Assembly: GCF_963576675.1 (NCBI RefSeq)
Contig: NC_088911.1
Location: 77,777,256-77,841,255 of the forward strand
Direction: 5' to 3'
From: Euphorbia lathyris
Taxonomy: Eukaryota > Streptophyta > Magnoliopsida > Malpighiales > Euphorbiaceae
Length of the DNA stretch: 64,000 nt
Position numbers and translations under genes: made by a program. Positions 43,755 through 55,719 of this stretch are shown here, one piece after another (within the stretch, counting starts at the first letter, position 1; every line of letters starts with the position of its first letter). A model generated the notes under the pieces. The model was not told the DNA's origin. It saw nothing but the letters and a program-made list of their open reading frames with translations, and did no database searches.

Positions 43755-45279
43755 TGTTGAGCGATTTTCGCAAGTGCACGGTTTCGCTTGTAGTAATAAA
43801 AAGATATCGATCCCACAGGGAACGTTTTTCAACAAAAACTTATTTATGTGTAGATTAAATACGACTTAAGGTTTATGTAAATAGATAATCGTTATTTGAA
43901 ATTGGTTTTGAGATTGATCGAATAAGAATTAGGATAGAATATGTAGAATGTTAGAAATCAATTCTGTTTTGAGAATGAATTATAAAACAGAAACGTTTAG
44001 TGTTTAAAATAAGAGAATAATTGTGTTCGTTTGCATTAAGAAAAGAAAACAACTTTAAACTTTGTATAAATTATGAAAGTGTAATAACGTAAACTCCTTC
44101 AATTAAAGGGCATTGAACCGTAGACAATCCTCCTACGGTCGGGTTAGATTGCTACCTTAACCAAATTAATACTTATTTGCGTAAGAATTAATTTGCTTAA
44201 GTGTTCAACAAAGTTTCATTGTAAAGATATTGAATTCAACTACGTATCAATGAAAACACCAGAACTCACTTCAGATCAATTACAGAAGTGCTACATAAAA
44301 ATTTATTGAATTGCATGAACTTTATTAGATGAAGTATGAATTTGATACAAGTTTACAGAGAACAGAAAGCATGGAAGCATTCAAAACGACATTCAAGTTC
44401 CAGGTTGTCAATCCTTTCCTCAAACCTCGTTAGAGTTTGTCAGGCTCCGGGGTCGAATCCGCTACTTAATCTTCTCGCTGAATCTTCGGAATAGAGACGG
44501 GTACTTCTACTACCAAAATGTAAACTAATATTGAACTGGTCTTATTCTAAATCTAAATGCTACTGTGTATGTGATTATTTGATAAACAATGTGTGTACGG
44601 CAAATTGCTTTATAGAAATTGAAATCTAAACTCTGACTCATTTCTGAGTCAGAGTTTCTGCATAAACTCTGCACTAATCTTAATAATCTAACTCTCCTCT
44701 TTTCAACTCTGAATCAACTCTTTATTTATAGATGTTGAAGAGTCGTGTCTAAGGGTCGTGTCCATTATGAAGAGTCGTATCCGCTGCGAAGAGACGTTTC
44801 TATCCACCCGAACGAATGCGTTTCTTGGCATTTAAACATGTGAATGTAGTGCTTGCCAGAATTTCTGATCATACCGAGAATGGAAATTCTCGGTCGAGAA
44901 TGGGGAAGTGATTTTTGGTCTTCGGAACACAAAGGAGAGATGCCAGGATTTAGCGTGTCGCGATCGAGAATTTTGGATTCTCGATCGCGACCCATAATCT
45001 CTACCGAGAATTTGGAATATTCTTCTCATTTCTGACTTCGTTCTCTTCTTCCTCGTATCGGTGTGCTGATTTCTTCGTCTTTTGGCTCCTAACTTAGGGG
45101 GTTTCCTTCGTTTTTGACCTCTTTTCGTTCTTATTTGGATTTTACCAAATATTTAGGTACCTTGCATGAAAGAAACATATTCGAACGTAAAAGTACTCGA
45201 AATAGATATAAACAGCACGATTTCATAGCAAAACTGATGTAAATATTAATGCTATTTTAGGTATATTTTGGGCTTAACA
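43755..45279 (-). mobile_element. Solo LTR, Athila-like gypsy type
   Basis: On the minus strand it starts TGTTAAGCCCAAAATATACC and ends GTGCACTTGCGAAAATCGC plus TCAACA. CAGAC (43750-43754) and CGGAC (45280-45284) flank it, a 5-bp duplication with one transition. TATAAATAAA on the minus strand is at 44730-44721. Removing it rejoins the LINE 3' end. ORFs inside are short and unconvincing. Confidence 0.75.
44873..44990. repeat. Two long perfect palindromes in the solo LTR
   Basis: ACCGAGAAT-GGAA-ATTCTCGGT is at 44873-44894. At 44958-44990 arms of 14 bp (TCGCGATCGAGAAT and its complement) enclose TTTGG. A further ACCGAGAAT half-site is at 45003. They lie upstream of the TATA box (44721-44730) in LTR orientation. 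Confidence 0.9.
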
Positions 45280-45285
45280 CGGACG

Positions 45286-46529
45286 GGGAGATTTACCCTC
45301 AATAAATCATCTCTCAGCAGTGGCAAGTTGCTCGGTGGGGCTTATAGGAGAGTCGACAAGCCAATATGGAAATCAAATGCATGATTAGCCAGGAAGTCGG
45401 CACATCTCTCCCCTTCTCTATAGACATGTTTCACTATGAAAGATTTGAAATGAGCCATTAACAACTAGATGTTGCAAACCAAGTCCTAATACGAGTGGTG
45501 CATAGGGCATTGTCCTTGAATTAAAGACACAAGTTCAGCACAATCAGACTCAACTTCAATCCATCTAACACTCGACGATAAGGTGACATTAAAGCCTAAA
45601 AACACCCCCCAAAGCTCAGCTTCAAAAGAGTTACCTCTGCCCATGTTATGAGAAAATCCACAAACCCATATCCCCTCCTCATCTCTGACAACTCCACCAG
45701 CAACAATGATATTAGATGAAGATTTGCAAGAGCCATCGGAATTCAGTTTCCAGAAACCAGGCCGAGGCATCACCCAGCCGACCTGCAAAGCCTCCCAGCA
45801 ACTCGAATTATCCCTCAAATTTCAGTGGATTAAATCCCCTTTCTACTCCAGCAGCACAAAATCCTCTTAGAACAGCATCTTGCTTCACCATTCCCACACG
45901 TGAGCAGCGGTAATGATGAAGAACAATAGATGCGAGTCCTGGACTCCAATGAAACTATCAGATTGCAGTAGGGATTTCTGGAACCAGTTATCATCATTAG
46001 AAATAAAAAATTGATTCCAACACTTGGGTGAAATAATCTCCTTCCAAACATCCAAACTAAACTGACAATATCTTAATGCGTGGACCACCATTTCAGTGGA
46101 ATTATATCATCTAGGGAAATTTCCATGGTTGACCAAATGTCTTCTACGTCTCTCTTCATTTGTAAGGATTCTTCCATGGAGACATAACCAAGCAAAAGTT
46201 TTATTTCGTTGGGGAAGCTTTAATTTCCAAATCTTCTTAAATACATGGTTCTCCACAACACTCCTTTCATTAGAGATAATCATTTCATATACACCCTTGC
46301 ACGAGAACATGCCATTAGATGCATTACTCCATATAGGCATGTCTTCGGTTTTAACTTCCTTCATTGTAATCAAGCTATAAATGCGTAGAAGGATGCTTTT
46401 ATCAAAATAACTTTGCAGAATATCCCACTTCCAGCCCTTATTATCGTTAAAAAGATCTGCCACTTGCCAATTCGAATCTGCTGCTTCCATTGGGCGAATA
46501 GCTACCTCCCTGATTTTGTAATCCTCCAA
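45286..46529 (-). pseudogene. LINE zf-RVT and RNase H remnants
   Basis: The zinc-associated part reads FKKIWKLKLPQRNKTFAWL (46107-46529), then a broken stretch to 45830. RNase H follows: WKLNSDGSC, FEAELWGVFLG, VESDCAELVSLI (45486-45818) and HVYREGERCADFLANHA (about 45440-45390). Frames change several times. Confidence 0.8.
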
Positions 46530-46549
46530 CCATCTACCATCCTAGAATG

Positions 46550-48250
46550 ACACGAGCTTACCATTACCAATTCTCCAAGAGACACCAGCATAAAATTCAT
46601 AAAACAATATGGTGGATGCTCCTCCAAAAGTGTGATTTGTTCTTAGTACTTTTAATTGAACCTCCAAAAATGATGTCTTTTTTGTGTTTTGAAGCAAGGA
46701 TCGAGGCCCATAAGGACCTAGGTTCCTTCCATAATCTCCACAACACTTTCATGATAAAAATACGGTTAGAATCCTTTTGTTTTCTGATACCAGCCCCACC
46801 CTTATGCTTGGGAAGACAACCCGTATCCTAGGGAATCAAATGCAGTTTCTTCTCCTCCCTTGTGTTTCCCTACACAAAGCCGCGATTTAATTTATCCATT
46901 TTCTTTAAGACCGCATTAGTAATCATATTGGTTTACATTATGTGGTTTGGAGCAACAGAGGACACAGATTGCACCAACGTGATACGACCTGCAAGGGAAA
47001 GAGATTTTGCTTTTTAGGAGCTCAATTTAGACTGTATTATGTTTACAGTTTTACCGAATATACTCGTGCAAACCTTATCATGCAGCAACGGAACACATAA
47101 ATATTTACATAAACACTTGGTAAGAGGGATATTGCAAGCTTACCTGAGCTCGCGAGCAAAGATATCCAAGATATTTCTAGAGACACAAAGCTTAGACTTC
47201 TACAGATTGATCTTCTACCCAGAAAAATAACAGAAATTATCCATCACTTTTATAAAGTTATATATTTGCTGAATATCTTCCTCAAGAAAAATAAAAATGC
47301 CATCGGTGAAGAAGAAATGGCTTATACCGAGACCATCTTGAGAGTGAGAGAGAGTGAGAGAGAGATATAGGTTTAATTTTTTTCGCAACTATATCATCCT
47401 TTGGCAAATTATCAAGCCTTTCTATACAAAGGATGAACAAGTATGGGGAAATAAGATCCCCTTATCTAACTTCCCTGGTCGGTACAAAGGGGCCAGACAA
47501 CTCCCCATTTATCAACACCTACATGGAACTGGAACAGATACAATCATTAATGACTTTACGCTAGCTATCAGGCACCCTAGCTCGCTATATAGCATCGGCG
47601 ATATAGTTCGAGTTTAGTCTGTCATAGGCTTTCTCTATATCAATTTTAATAGCCATAAACCCTTTTTTACCCTTTTTAATTTGCATTGAGTGTATAACCT
47701 CTTGGGCGATAATAATATTGTCACTTAGTTATCGACCCAAAACAAAACCAGCTTACGTTAGTGAAATAATCTCGGGAAATAAGAGCTAAAACAGGTTTGC
47801 AATAATTTTCTATATGAGCTTATAGATGACATTACATAGGCTTATAGGCATGAACTATGTGAGAGATATAGGATTCCCAACTTTAGGCATCAAAACCACC
47901 AGGGTCTGGTTTAAGGCCGCATCAGATTCAGTACTTGTAAACACATTCTATGCAAAATCAGTAATTTCCTCATGCACCATATTCCAGTGTTTCTGGAAGA
48001 ATAAATAGGGCAGACCATCAATATTAGGGGCCTTCAATGGATACATATCAAACATGGCAACTCTAATGTCATTCAAGGTAACAACTCTGAAGATTTCTCC
48101 CATCTTAATCACATCCAATTGAGGAAAAGAGCAAATGGATTCCATACTACCAATTGGTGTATTGATACTTTGCCGGGACAAGGAAAGATAGAACTCCAAT
48201 GTATGTTTGTGAATAGCCCCTAAGTCGTACAACCAATTACCTATCCCATC
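46550..48250 (-). pseudogene. LINE reverse transcriptase remnants
   Basis: Recognisable islands include the N-terminal linker and KAPNIDGLPYLFFQKHWN (48232-47948). Further left are the counterparts of the LINE RT palm region, with many stops and indels. No intact catalytic box is readable. Confidence 0.65.
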
Positions 48251-48970
48251 CTATAAGGCTTCAATTTTATTCTTCTTCCTTCTACCGACAGTAAAAAGAT
48301 GGTAAAATATAGTATTTATGTCCCCTTTAGAGATCCATCGATTTCTTGATTTTCTGAAACCAAAGGACTTCCTACTAACGAAGCACAACAGTGAGTTCAT
48401 TAAGGAGGGTATCATTCAAGGCAGAAAAAACATTCATCTTGAGACTACATAAGAATTCTTTAGACCCTGACCAGTCTTTTCATGATCTTTCTCTTTCTAG
48501 CAAAGATGTTACCAAAGCCTTTTTTATTCCATTATAGGGCATCCTCTTTGAAGTCTAAAGCCGATGACGCAAGATGCACCTTCCCATTCCAAGCCTTCCT
48601 AATGATGTTTCAGAAATCCTTATGATCCTCCCACGCCATTAAGTACTGGAAAGGTCGCAACTATTTCTTACCCACTAATCCGTGAAGCTTAAATAGAACA
48701 TGAGCATGGTTTGAGTGTCTAAATGAAAGGTTAATCACGGATGCTTCAGGGAATGCTGATATGCTACAAATATTACCATAAACTTTGTCCAACTGAACAG
48801 TAAGGAATTGATGCCTTTATGTAAACCTAGCCCTGGAGTAGCCAAAATTTAAAACCCCACATTCATCCATCCATATCTTATGGTTAAGCTCTAGTACTGT
48901 ATTAAGGGCTACCTCCTCCCTGTTGATCCTCAAGGTTCCCAATATCAATAAAGTCACATGTTGACTGAAC

Positions 48971-49669
48971 TCAGAAGCTCATCGTGTTTCTGCATTGAGC
49001 TTATTTTTCCTTTAATTCGCCTGAATTCCTAAAGCAAATGGTTTATTCCAATGAGACATAAGCACTCACATAAAAGTTCTTAACTATGAAGAAACATAGG
49101 AGATTATACCCAAATTGAAGATGACAGAGATTTAAAGAAATACCTCAATGATTTGAAGACAAAGTTTAGATCAGATCCAAGAGGATGAAATCAAGTGATG
49201 GAAACCACTTGCATATTAGAGAAAGATAACTTGGGGTGATCTTCTTCCACCTCACATCACAATGGCCTTTGTTGTTGGGAGAAAGAGAATGAAAGGTAAA
49301 TTGGGGAGGGACTAGGGAAAAGCTGATTTAGGGTTTTTACCTTGATAAGCTCATCACACCAAATTAAGCAAAACAGAGGAGATCAGGAGGCATTCATGAG
49401 AAAGAGAGAAAAGAAGTGTAAAGTTGGGTTAGATAGTGTTCCGATTTTTCTTTCAGGAAAAGAAAAACAAATTAGTGTTTGGTAAATATGAAAAATAATA
49501 TTTCCGTAACTGCTTTAACTAGTAAAGAATTGTGTTTGTAGGGGTAAAAATGATATTAAGAGTTTAAATTTATAATAACAGTAAATGTTTTGGTTTTTTA
49601 TATTGACACTTTTCAAAAGTGCATCTATAAAAGTGTTGATATATGGGTTCTTTTTTGTAGTGTTTATAA
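48971..49669. other. Noncoding stretch before the Harbinger element
   Basis: About 700 bp with no supported gene. It includes TTAGGGTTTTTACC and purine-rich stretches that could be an old gene leader, but there is no reading frame to support that. Confidence 0.4.
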
Positions 49670-50146
49670 GAGCATCCCTAGTGGGGAGCTTTTAGTTGTA
49701 ACCTTTTCTTAATTGGTGGTAACTAACCACTATTTAACATGTTATGTTATCAATTGCAGTGAGTAACCAAATTTGATAACAAACAAAATTGTCTCTTTAT
49801 GTGTGGTTGTCAGATTTTCTTGTAGTCAATAGTCATTTTTTATCTTTTCCCAACTCATCTACTATTTATTTTCTTTTATATAAAAAAAGAACTATTTATT
49901 TTTTTTATCCGTTGGTGCAGTGCATAGTAGAAAAAGTCACTTTTATATTTTAATTGTTTCAAACGGTAATATTACCGTTTTGATACATAAAATGTTTTCA
50001 AAAAAGCTCCATTAATTTTTTGAATTTTACAATGAACAGCTCAACTTTTAAATTTATCAAATTGTTCTATAAAAGCCACTTAATTCTTCATTTATCCTTA
50101 CCAAAAATTTTCTATTCTCCCTAATATTTCATTCTATGATCCGTAC

Positions 50147-51210
50147 ATGCATTATCTCCCGAACCCCCAAAACTTATTCAGTCCTGAATTCCCTCACCCG
50201 TATATGAATATACCGGGAAATTATCAAGGGAGGCCGATGTATTACCCCCGTGGGCCTTTTGCTAATGATCAGTATACGGGTCAAGATTATACAAGCCGGG
50301 ACCATTCCGGTCAAGTTCCAATTAGTGTCGAATCTCCAAATACGGGTTCTATTGATGAGTGCGTTGAAGTAACGGAACATCAAGCACAAGCCGTTGGTGG
50401 GTCAACAACGAGGTTTAAGTGGAATAATACACTTGAAAATTTTTTATGTACCAGTTGGTTGACAATCGCAAATGATTCAATTGTGGGTACGGATCAAACG
50501 GATGAGGGATTTTTGGAAGAGAATCACCAATCACTACAACATATATAAGCCCGAATGTCCTTCTTTAATAAAGGAGAATACGGCTTCAACGAAATTTTAC
50601 AAAATGAGTAAAACAATTAGTGATTTTGTCGGGTGTTATTCCGACATTGTCCAGTTGAAACCGAGAGGGCATTTGGATTCACAAATTATTGAGAATACCA
50701 AAGAATTGTATGCTTAGAGGCATGGCTCCAAATTTCCATTTCTTCATTGTTGGCAGATAATGAAAGACGAACCCAAATGGCTCGCTTTTAAAGAAAAACA
50801 CAACGACAGAAATTCTTCAAAAAGGATGAAGCTTTCATCAACTGGAGAATACAGTTCAACGAACGAATCAATGAACGATGTACAATCGTTTCCTCAACGT
50901 CCAATAGGACAGAAGACTGCTAAAAAAGCCGCTAAAGGAAAACAAAAAGCGGGTGCATCTTCTAATTTGGTAGAAAAAGAATTTTTTTATGGAATTACAA
51001 AAGGAAAAAATTAGAGCAAACCAACTATTATTTGATCAAGGGGTAATATTTCTTTGCAATCAGACCGAAGAGATTAGGGCCAAAGATTTCTATTTTCTCG
51101 AGAAAGATACGTCCGATATGGATCCAACAATGAAGGCACAACACAAGAAAATGTGCGCATATATTTTATCTAAGTATGGTTGCTTTAAGCAATTGCTATT
51201 CTATTTGTAA
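50147..51210 (+). pseudogene. Harbinger ORF1 (Myb/SANT-like, NAM-associated)
   Basis: After a Pro/Tyr/Gly-rich start, TRFKWNNTLENFLCTSWLTI and GFWKRITNHYNIYKP form the SANT-like DNA-binding part. KDEPKWLAFKEKH and PIGQKTAKKAAKGK are typical of the NAM-associated C-terminal half. The protein works with the transposase, binding ends and helping nuclear entry in known Harbinger systems. A one-base gain in a T run near 50513 and another near 50985 shift the frame, and TAG lies at 50715. All three must be bypassed to read the family protein. Confidence 0.82.
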
Positions 51211-51587
51211 TTTAGTTGTTTATTTATTATGTTTGCAATTTAGTAGTATTATGTTTGTAATTTAGTAATTAATTTAGTATTATTTTTGTAATTTCATTGT
51301 TTATTTATAGTATATGCAAGTTTCCGTTTTGATAATTAAGTACTATGTTTTTCTTCCACCAATGCATTAAATGATAATTCAACCAAACCCAAAAATATTC
51401 AACTAAACCCAATAAATTCAAGCAAACATAATAAATTCCACCAAATATAATAAATTCAACAACCAACTTTTTCTATATACCGGATACTTCATATTTGATC
51501 AACCAAATCAAAAATCAATTTTCTCTCTATATATTTCATTCATTCAACTTTTTCTATATATCAGATACTTCAAATTTCAAAAAATAA

Positions 51588-52570
51588 TGTCAAGTTCAGA
51601 CCGTAACAATTTTTACCAAGCGAAAATAGATGTTATTAGAAATATGTGGGATGAAACAGATGAGCAAATGGAACGTGAGTTCTTGCAACAAATAGAAGAA
51701 CCATCTGCACCACCTTGACGTAGAAAATATGTGGATCGAAATCGTGAAGAATGTGCAGAACGTTTATATAAAGATTATTTTGCTGACGAACGAGTATACA
51801 ATGACAATTGTTTTCGAAGAAGGTTTCTCATGAGTAAACCGTTGTTCCTACGTATTATGGAGGCCTTAGGAAATCACACAGTATATTTCCAACAGAGGGT
51901 CGATGCAATAAAGAAGAAAGGATTTACTCCACTTCAAAAATGCACATCGGCGCTTCGCATGCTTGCATATGGAGAAGCTGCTGATCATGAAGATGAGTAC
52001 ATTAGAATTGCTGAGTGTACAACATTTGAATGTCTTGAAAAATTTTGTCGTGCAATTATCGAGGTGTTCGGAGCAGTCTATATGCGAAAGCCTAATACTG
52101 CTGATGTCCATCGCTTATTTCAAATGCACGAGGAAACTCATGGGTTCCTTAGGATGCTCGAAAATCTTGATTGCATGCATTGGGCTTGGAAAAATTATCC
52201 TATTGGGTGGAAAGGACAATACACTAGAGGCGACCATGGGGTTCCTATAATCATGCTTGAAGCAGTCGCTTCACATGATCTATGGATTTAGCATGCGTTT
52301 TTTGGTGTTGCTGGGTCGAACAACGACCTCAATGTGTTGAACAGATCACATTTATTTCGAGACAAATTACAATGAGTAGCTCTAGAAGAGCAATACACTG
52401 TCAACAACAAAGTGTACAAGATGGGATACTACCTGACAGATGGTATATATCCCAAATGGGCTGCATTTGTGAAAAGCTTTCCACATGCGGTTGAACCTAA
52501 GAAAGTCACTTTCAAACAGAAGCACAAGAGTGCAAAGAAGGATGTAGAACGAGCATTTGGGGGTACTACA
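51588..52570 (+). pseudogene. Harbinger transposase (HARBI1-like), truncated by copia
   Basis: The likely start is MSSSDRNNFYQAK at 51588. A TGA at 51717-51719 replaces Arg (APPRRRKYVDR), then a long open part runs to TAG 52289, where Trp is expected (DLWIWHAFFG). The catalytic triad is visible as Asp in NLDCMHW, Asp in SNNDLNVL and Glu in DVERAFG. A stop near 52374 adds damage. The reading is cut six codons after the catalytic Glu region by the LTR at 52571. The enzyme family cuts and pastes DNA at TTA/TAA targets. Confidence 0.88.
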
Positions 52571-53909
52571 TGTTGAAACACCTTTCCACATGATTTTGAT
52601 TTGACAAAATTATTTATGTGAATGATAAAAATATTCCAACACATTAAATTTAAATGCTTTGATTTATTCATACTAATGTGTTTGTTCAATGTTGAGTTAT
52701 TTGATTTATAAGACATTAAGATAAATGGCTCAAAGGCCTAAAAGAGGAAGTCAAGCCCAAGTCAACAGATCAAAGCCTCACGGCCCAAGAAGACTCAAAA
52801 CGCCGTCGTACTGAGTAAGGCGTTAGCCCAGCAATGAGAAGGATCGAGAAGCCTTCGACCAAATAGCTTCAAGACGAAGCTGCTGAGTTGAGCGATAAGG
52901 TTGTCAGGTCAGTGGCAGAATAGAATGAACTTGGAGACCAAGTATTTCTACTTTGGGTAAAGCTCAGAAGGCGCAGGAAGCTGTCTGGAAGACTTTGCCA
53001 TTAATGTAGGAACATTCTGTTTCATCTGACGAAAAGCTGCTGAGCACTGGCAAAGACAGAAGATACAAGAATATGATTGGCCAAAGACGCTGAGCACGTA
53101 CTGAGTGAAAGCGACAGGAAGTCGTTTGACTCCAACGGTTATTTCGAGATTCGAAATCACCGGTGCTTGAAGTGTCACTATAAATAGGCCTCTCAAATGC
53201 TTCATTCAATGCAGATCTTCAATCAAGTCGAAACGCTGACCAAATTCATACTTGAAGTTCTATGAGAAAAGCAAAGAAAATCTTACACCAATTCCAATCA
53301 TTGTGTAAAAGTATAGAGTGATTTCATTCATCTAAAGTGTCTTAGCAATTGTTATTTAGGACAAACACTTATCATTTCTAGAAGAATAGAAAGGAGAATC
53401 TGAGTACTCGGTTATAGTACTTAGCGGTAGTTATAGGAGTGAGTAGAGGAATAGAGGAAGGTACTCTTGTATACTCATCTTCTGTTGTAAAAGGTTTCGT
53501 GCTCTACCTTTAAAAAGCTCAGTAGAGGATTCAAAAAGCTCGGAACGAGTTCCGGGGACTGGATGTAGGCGGAGAGGCCGAACCAGGATATGTCTGCTGA
53601 GTAATATATTTCTAACCTTTAAACTCCTTTATATATATTGCTTGCTATAAAACTGACTAAGTAACGAACTAACACTGAGTTGAGTGCACTAAGAAGCTGA
53701 GTTCAGGAATAGACTTAAGTGCTATCTCCTGACTCAAGGAAAGAAGAAGACTTAGTCACTAGTTGACTAAGCTTGTGTCTTAAACTACTTAGAACCGCTG
53801 TGTAATCCTTTTCTCAAAGAAAAGAAGTCAGCCTTAACGGACAAAATTTTAAGTAGTTCATATCCCCCCCCCCTTGGAACTAACCTTGTCACGTTATACG
53901 GGACCAACA
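52571..53909 (+). repeat. Sirevirus 5' LTR
   Basis: 1339 bp with TGTTGAAACACC and GGGACCAACA ends. TATA box CTATAAATAG at 53178-53187. The left flank reads CTACA, whose duplicate lies beyond the window. Confidence 0.95.
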
Positions 53910-53911
53910 AG

Positions 53912-53923
53912 TGGTATCAGAGC
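53912..53923 (+). other. Sirevirus primer-binding site
   Basis: TGGTATCAGAGC, two bases after the LTR, is the standard plant copia site complementary to initiator tRNA-Met. Confidence 0.95.
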
Positions 53924-53971
53924 TTAAAAGCTCACTGAGCAAGATATAACTATCTTGAGCTGATCCCCACA

Positions 53972-55714
53972 ATGGCTGAGAACATCACTCGTTTCCTCCG
54001 AGGAAATCAGACAACTCAGATTCTTCCTGAGGGACTGTCCATTACTCGGCCTCCTCTGTTCTTCGGGTCTAACTACACCTTTTGGAAGAACATAATGAAA
54101 AATTTCATTCAGGCAACAAATATGAGTGCATGGCTTTCTATAGTCCAAGGCCCATTTGCTCCTGTTGAAACTGTTGACGGCCAAACGGTTGTCAAAGCTG
54201 AGGCTAAGTGGACAAAAGATGACCTCAAGAAGCTACAAAATCATGCTTCGACTATAAACATGCTTCACTGTGCGTTAGATGCTGCAGAGTACAACAAGAT
54301 TTCAGGTTGTGAGTCAGCGCAGGAAATCTGGAAGAAACTGGAGGTCACCTATGAAGGAACCAACAAAGTTAAGGAGTCCAAGGTGAACCAGCACATGAGG
54401 TTGTACGAGCTGTTTGAAATGAATGATGATGAAGGAATCTCTGAAATGAACTCAAGATTCACAAACATTATCAACGAGCTCAAAAGACTTGGCAAGATCT
54501 TTACTGAGGAAGAGCAAGCCAAGAAGATACTGAGGAGTCTTCCTAAAAGCTGGCAAGCCAAGAAAACTGTTGTTGATGAAGCTCAAGACTTGACCACCTA
54601 TAAGTATGATGAACTCATTGGATCTCTGCTGACCCATGAGATCTCAATGAAGAATTTTGAGGTGAAGGAGAAGTCTGAGGACAAGAAGCAAAAGTCTCTT
54701 ATCATGAAAGCTGACTCCACTGATGGGAGCTCAACAGACGATGAAGAGATGGCCATGTTCACTAGAAAAATGAAAAGGTTGTTCAGAAAGAATGATAAAT
54801 ATTCAAAGAAGCCTTACAATAAGTTTGACAAGTACAAAGCTGAGTCCAGCGACAGCAAGTACAAGAAGGACATCTCAAAGCCAATCACATGCTTTGAATG
54901 TCATCAAACTGGCCATATCAAATCAAATTGTCCTACCTTGAGGAAGGAAAAGAGGAACAACAAGAAGGCAATGGTGGCAACCTGGAGTGATAGTGGTGAG
55001 TCATCATCATCAGGAGATGATGCCACTGAGTCAGCAAAGATCTGCTTCATGGCAGATGAGCTTGCTGAGCCTTGTGTTTCTGAGCATGCTGAGCCCTCCA
55101 TTGCATCTGACGATGAGGCACACCCAACTGAGGTAATATCACTACCCCTGCTCAGAAATGAAATGATAAATGCCCTGAGTGACCTCCACACACTTATCAA
55201 AAATTGTAACAAGAAGGTTAGAGCACTCAGCAGGCGATGTGATGAGATTGAAGAGGTCAAACTGAGTGACCTTCGATATCTTCTCCAAGACAACTCAACT
55301 TTGCATAGCAACGTAGAAACTATGCACAAGTTTGTCTATGAGGTCCAATCAGATTCTAAGAAACTGAGAAAGGATGTCACATCTATTCAGAATCAACTCA
55401 AGGTTCCGAATAAAAGAAATATTCCTCTGAACACTCGGTACCGAAGTACTAGTCAGCAGAGATGGAATCCTCAGCGGAATGTCCAGTGTGACTTCTGTAG
55501 GAAAAAGGGACACACCACAAATGTGTGCTGGCATGCTCAGCACTGGGGTGCTGACCAGTCAGTGAGATATCCCAAACGGAAGGTCAGCTGTGACTTCTGT
55601 GGGAAAAATGGACACACTGTCCAAGTGTGTCGTCATAAGATTAAGTATGATGCTATACCTGCTGAGCCTAACAAACAAGGACCCAAAAAGACTTGGGTAC
55701 CTAAAGATAACTAG
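53972..55714 (+). CDS. gag: Sirevirus gag
   Basis: 580 residues without a break. The N-terminal part carries the copia gag domain (FFGSNYTFWKNIMKNFIQA, AQEIWKKLEVTYEGT, SLPKSWQAKKTVV). CCHC zinc knuckles are at about 307 (CFECHQTGHIKSNC), 506 (CDFCRKKGHTTNVC) and 540 (CDFCGKNGHTVQVC); three is more than the one or two usual for copia gag. Coiled segments lie between. Pol follows in another frame right after the stop. It is the best-preserved gene of the element. Confidence 0.93.
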   Translation: MAENITRFLRGNQTTQILPEGLSITRPPLFFGSNYTFWKNIMKNFIQATNMSAWLSIVQGPFAPVETVDGQTVVKAEAKWTKDDLKKLQNHASTINMLHCALDAAEYNKISGCESAQEIWKKLEVTYEGTNKVKESKVNQHMRLYELFEMNDDEGISEMNSRFTNIINELKRLGKIFTEEEQAKKILRSLPKSWQAKKTVVDEAQDLTTYKYDELIGSLLTHEISMKNFEVKEKSEDKKQKSLIMKADSTDGSSTDDEEMAMFTRKMKRLFRKNDKYSKKPYNKFDKYKAESSDSKYKKDISKPITCFECHQTGHIKSNCPTLRKEKRNNKKAMVATWSDSGESSSSGDDATESAKICFMADELAEPCVSEHAEPSIASDDEAHPTEVISLPLLRNEMINALSDLHTLIKNCNKKVRALSRRCDEIEEVKLSDLRYLLQDNSTLHSNVETMHKFVYEVQSDSKKLRKDVTSIQNQLKVPNKRNIPLNTRYRSTSQQRWNPQRNVQCDFCRKKGHTTNVCWHAQHWGADQSVRYPKRKVSCDFCGKNGHTVQVCRHKIKYDAIPAEPNKQGPKKTWVPKDN

Positions 55715-55719
55715 CTATA

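Larger units (their letters stand above)
43675..48970 (-). mobile_element. L1-type LINE, decayed, split by a solo LTR
   Basis: From right to left the minus strand shows endonuclease end (48970-48780, DFIDIGNLEDQQGGG), RT start (48232-47948, KAPNIDGLPYLFFQKHWN), remnants of RT (about 47950-46850), a zf-RVT region (46529-45830) and RNase H (45818 to about 45286). After the inserted LTR (43755-45279) the 3' end continues (CGACCTTTTATGACC) and finishes in an A-rich tail near 43675-43690. Many stops and indels; older than the LINE at 30973. Confidence 0.8.
49670..52570 (+). mobile_element. PIF/Harbinger transposon, left part
   Basis: The left end is GAGCATCCCTAGTGGGGAGC after TTATAA, fitting a Harbinger/Tourist-type terminal repeat with a 3-bp TAA/TTA target. 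Two genes in the same direction follow: a Myb/SANT-like ORF1 and a DDE transposase, the usual autonomous layout. The element is cut inside the transposase gene by the copia element; its right end must be beyond 64000. Confidence 0.8.

Noticed and set aside
49300..49420. Possible first exon of a host gene on the minus strand near AAGGTAAAAACCCTAAATC
   Set aside because: No downstream exon or protein reading could be found.
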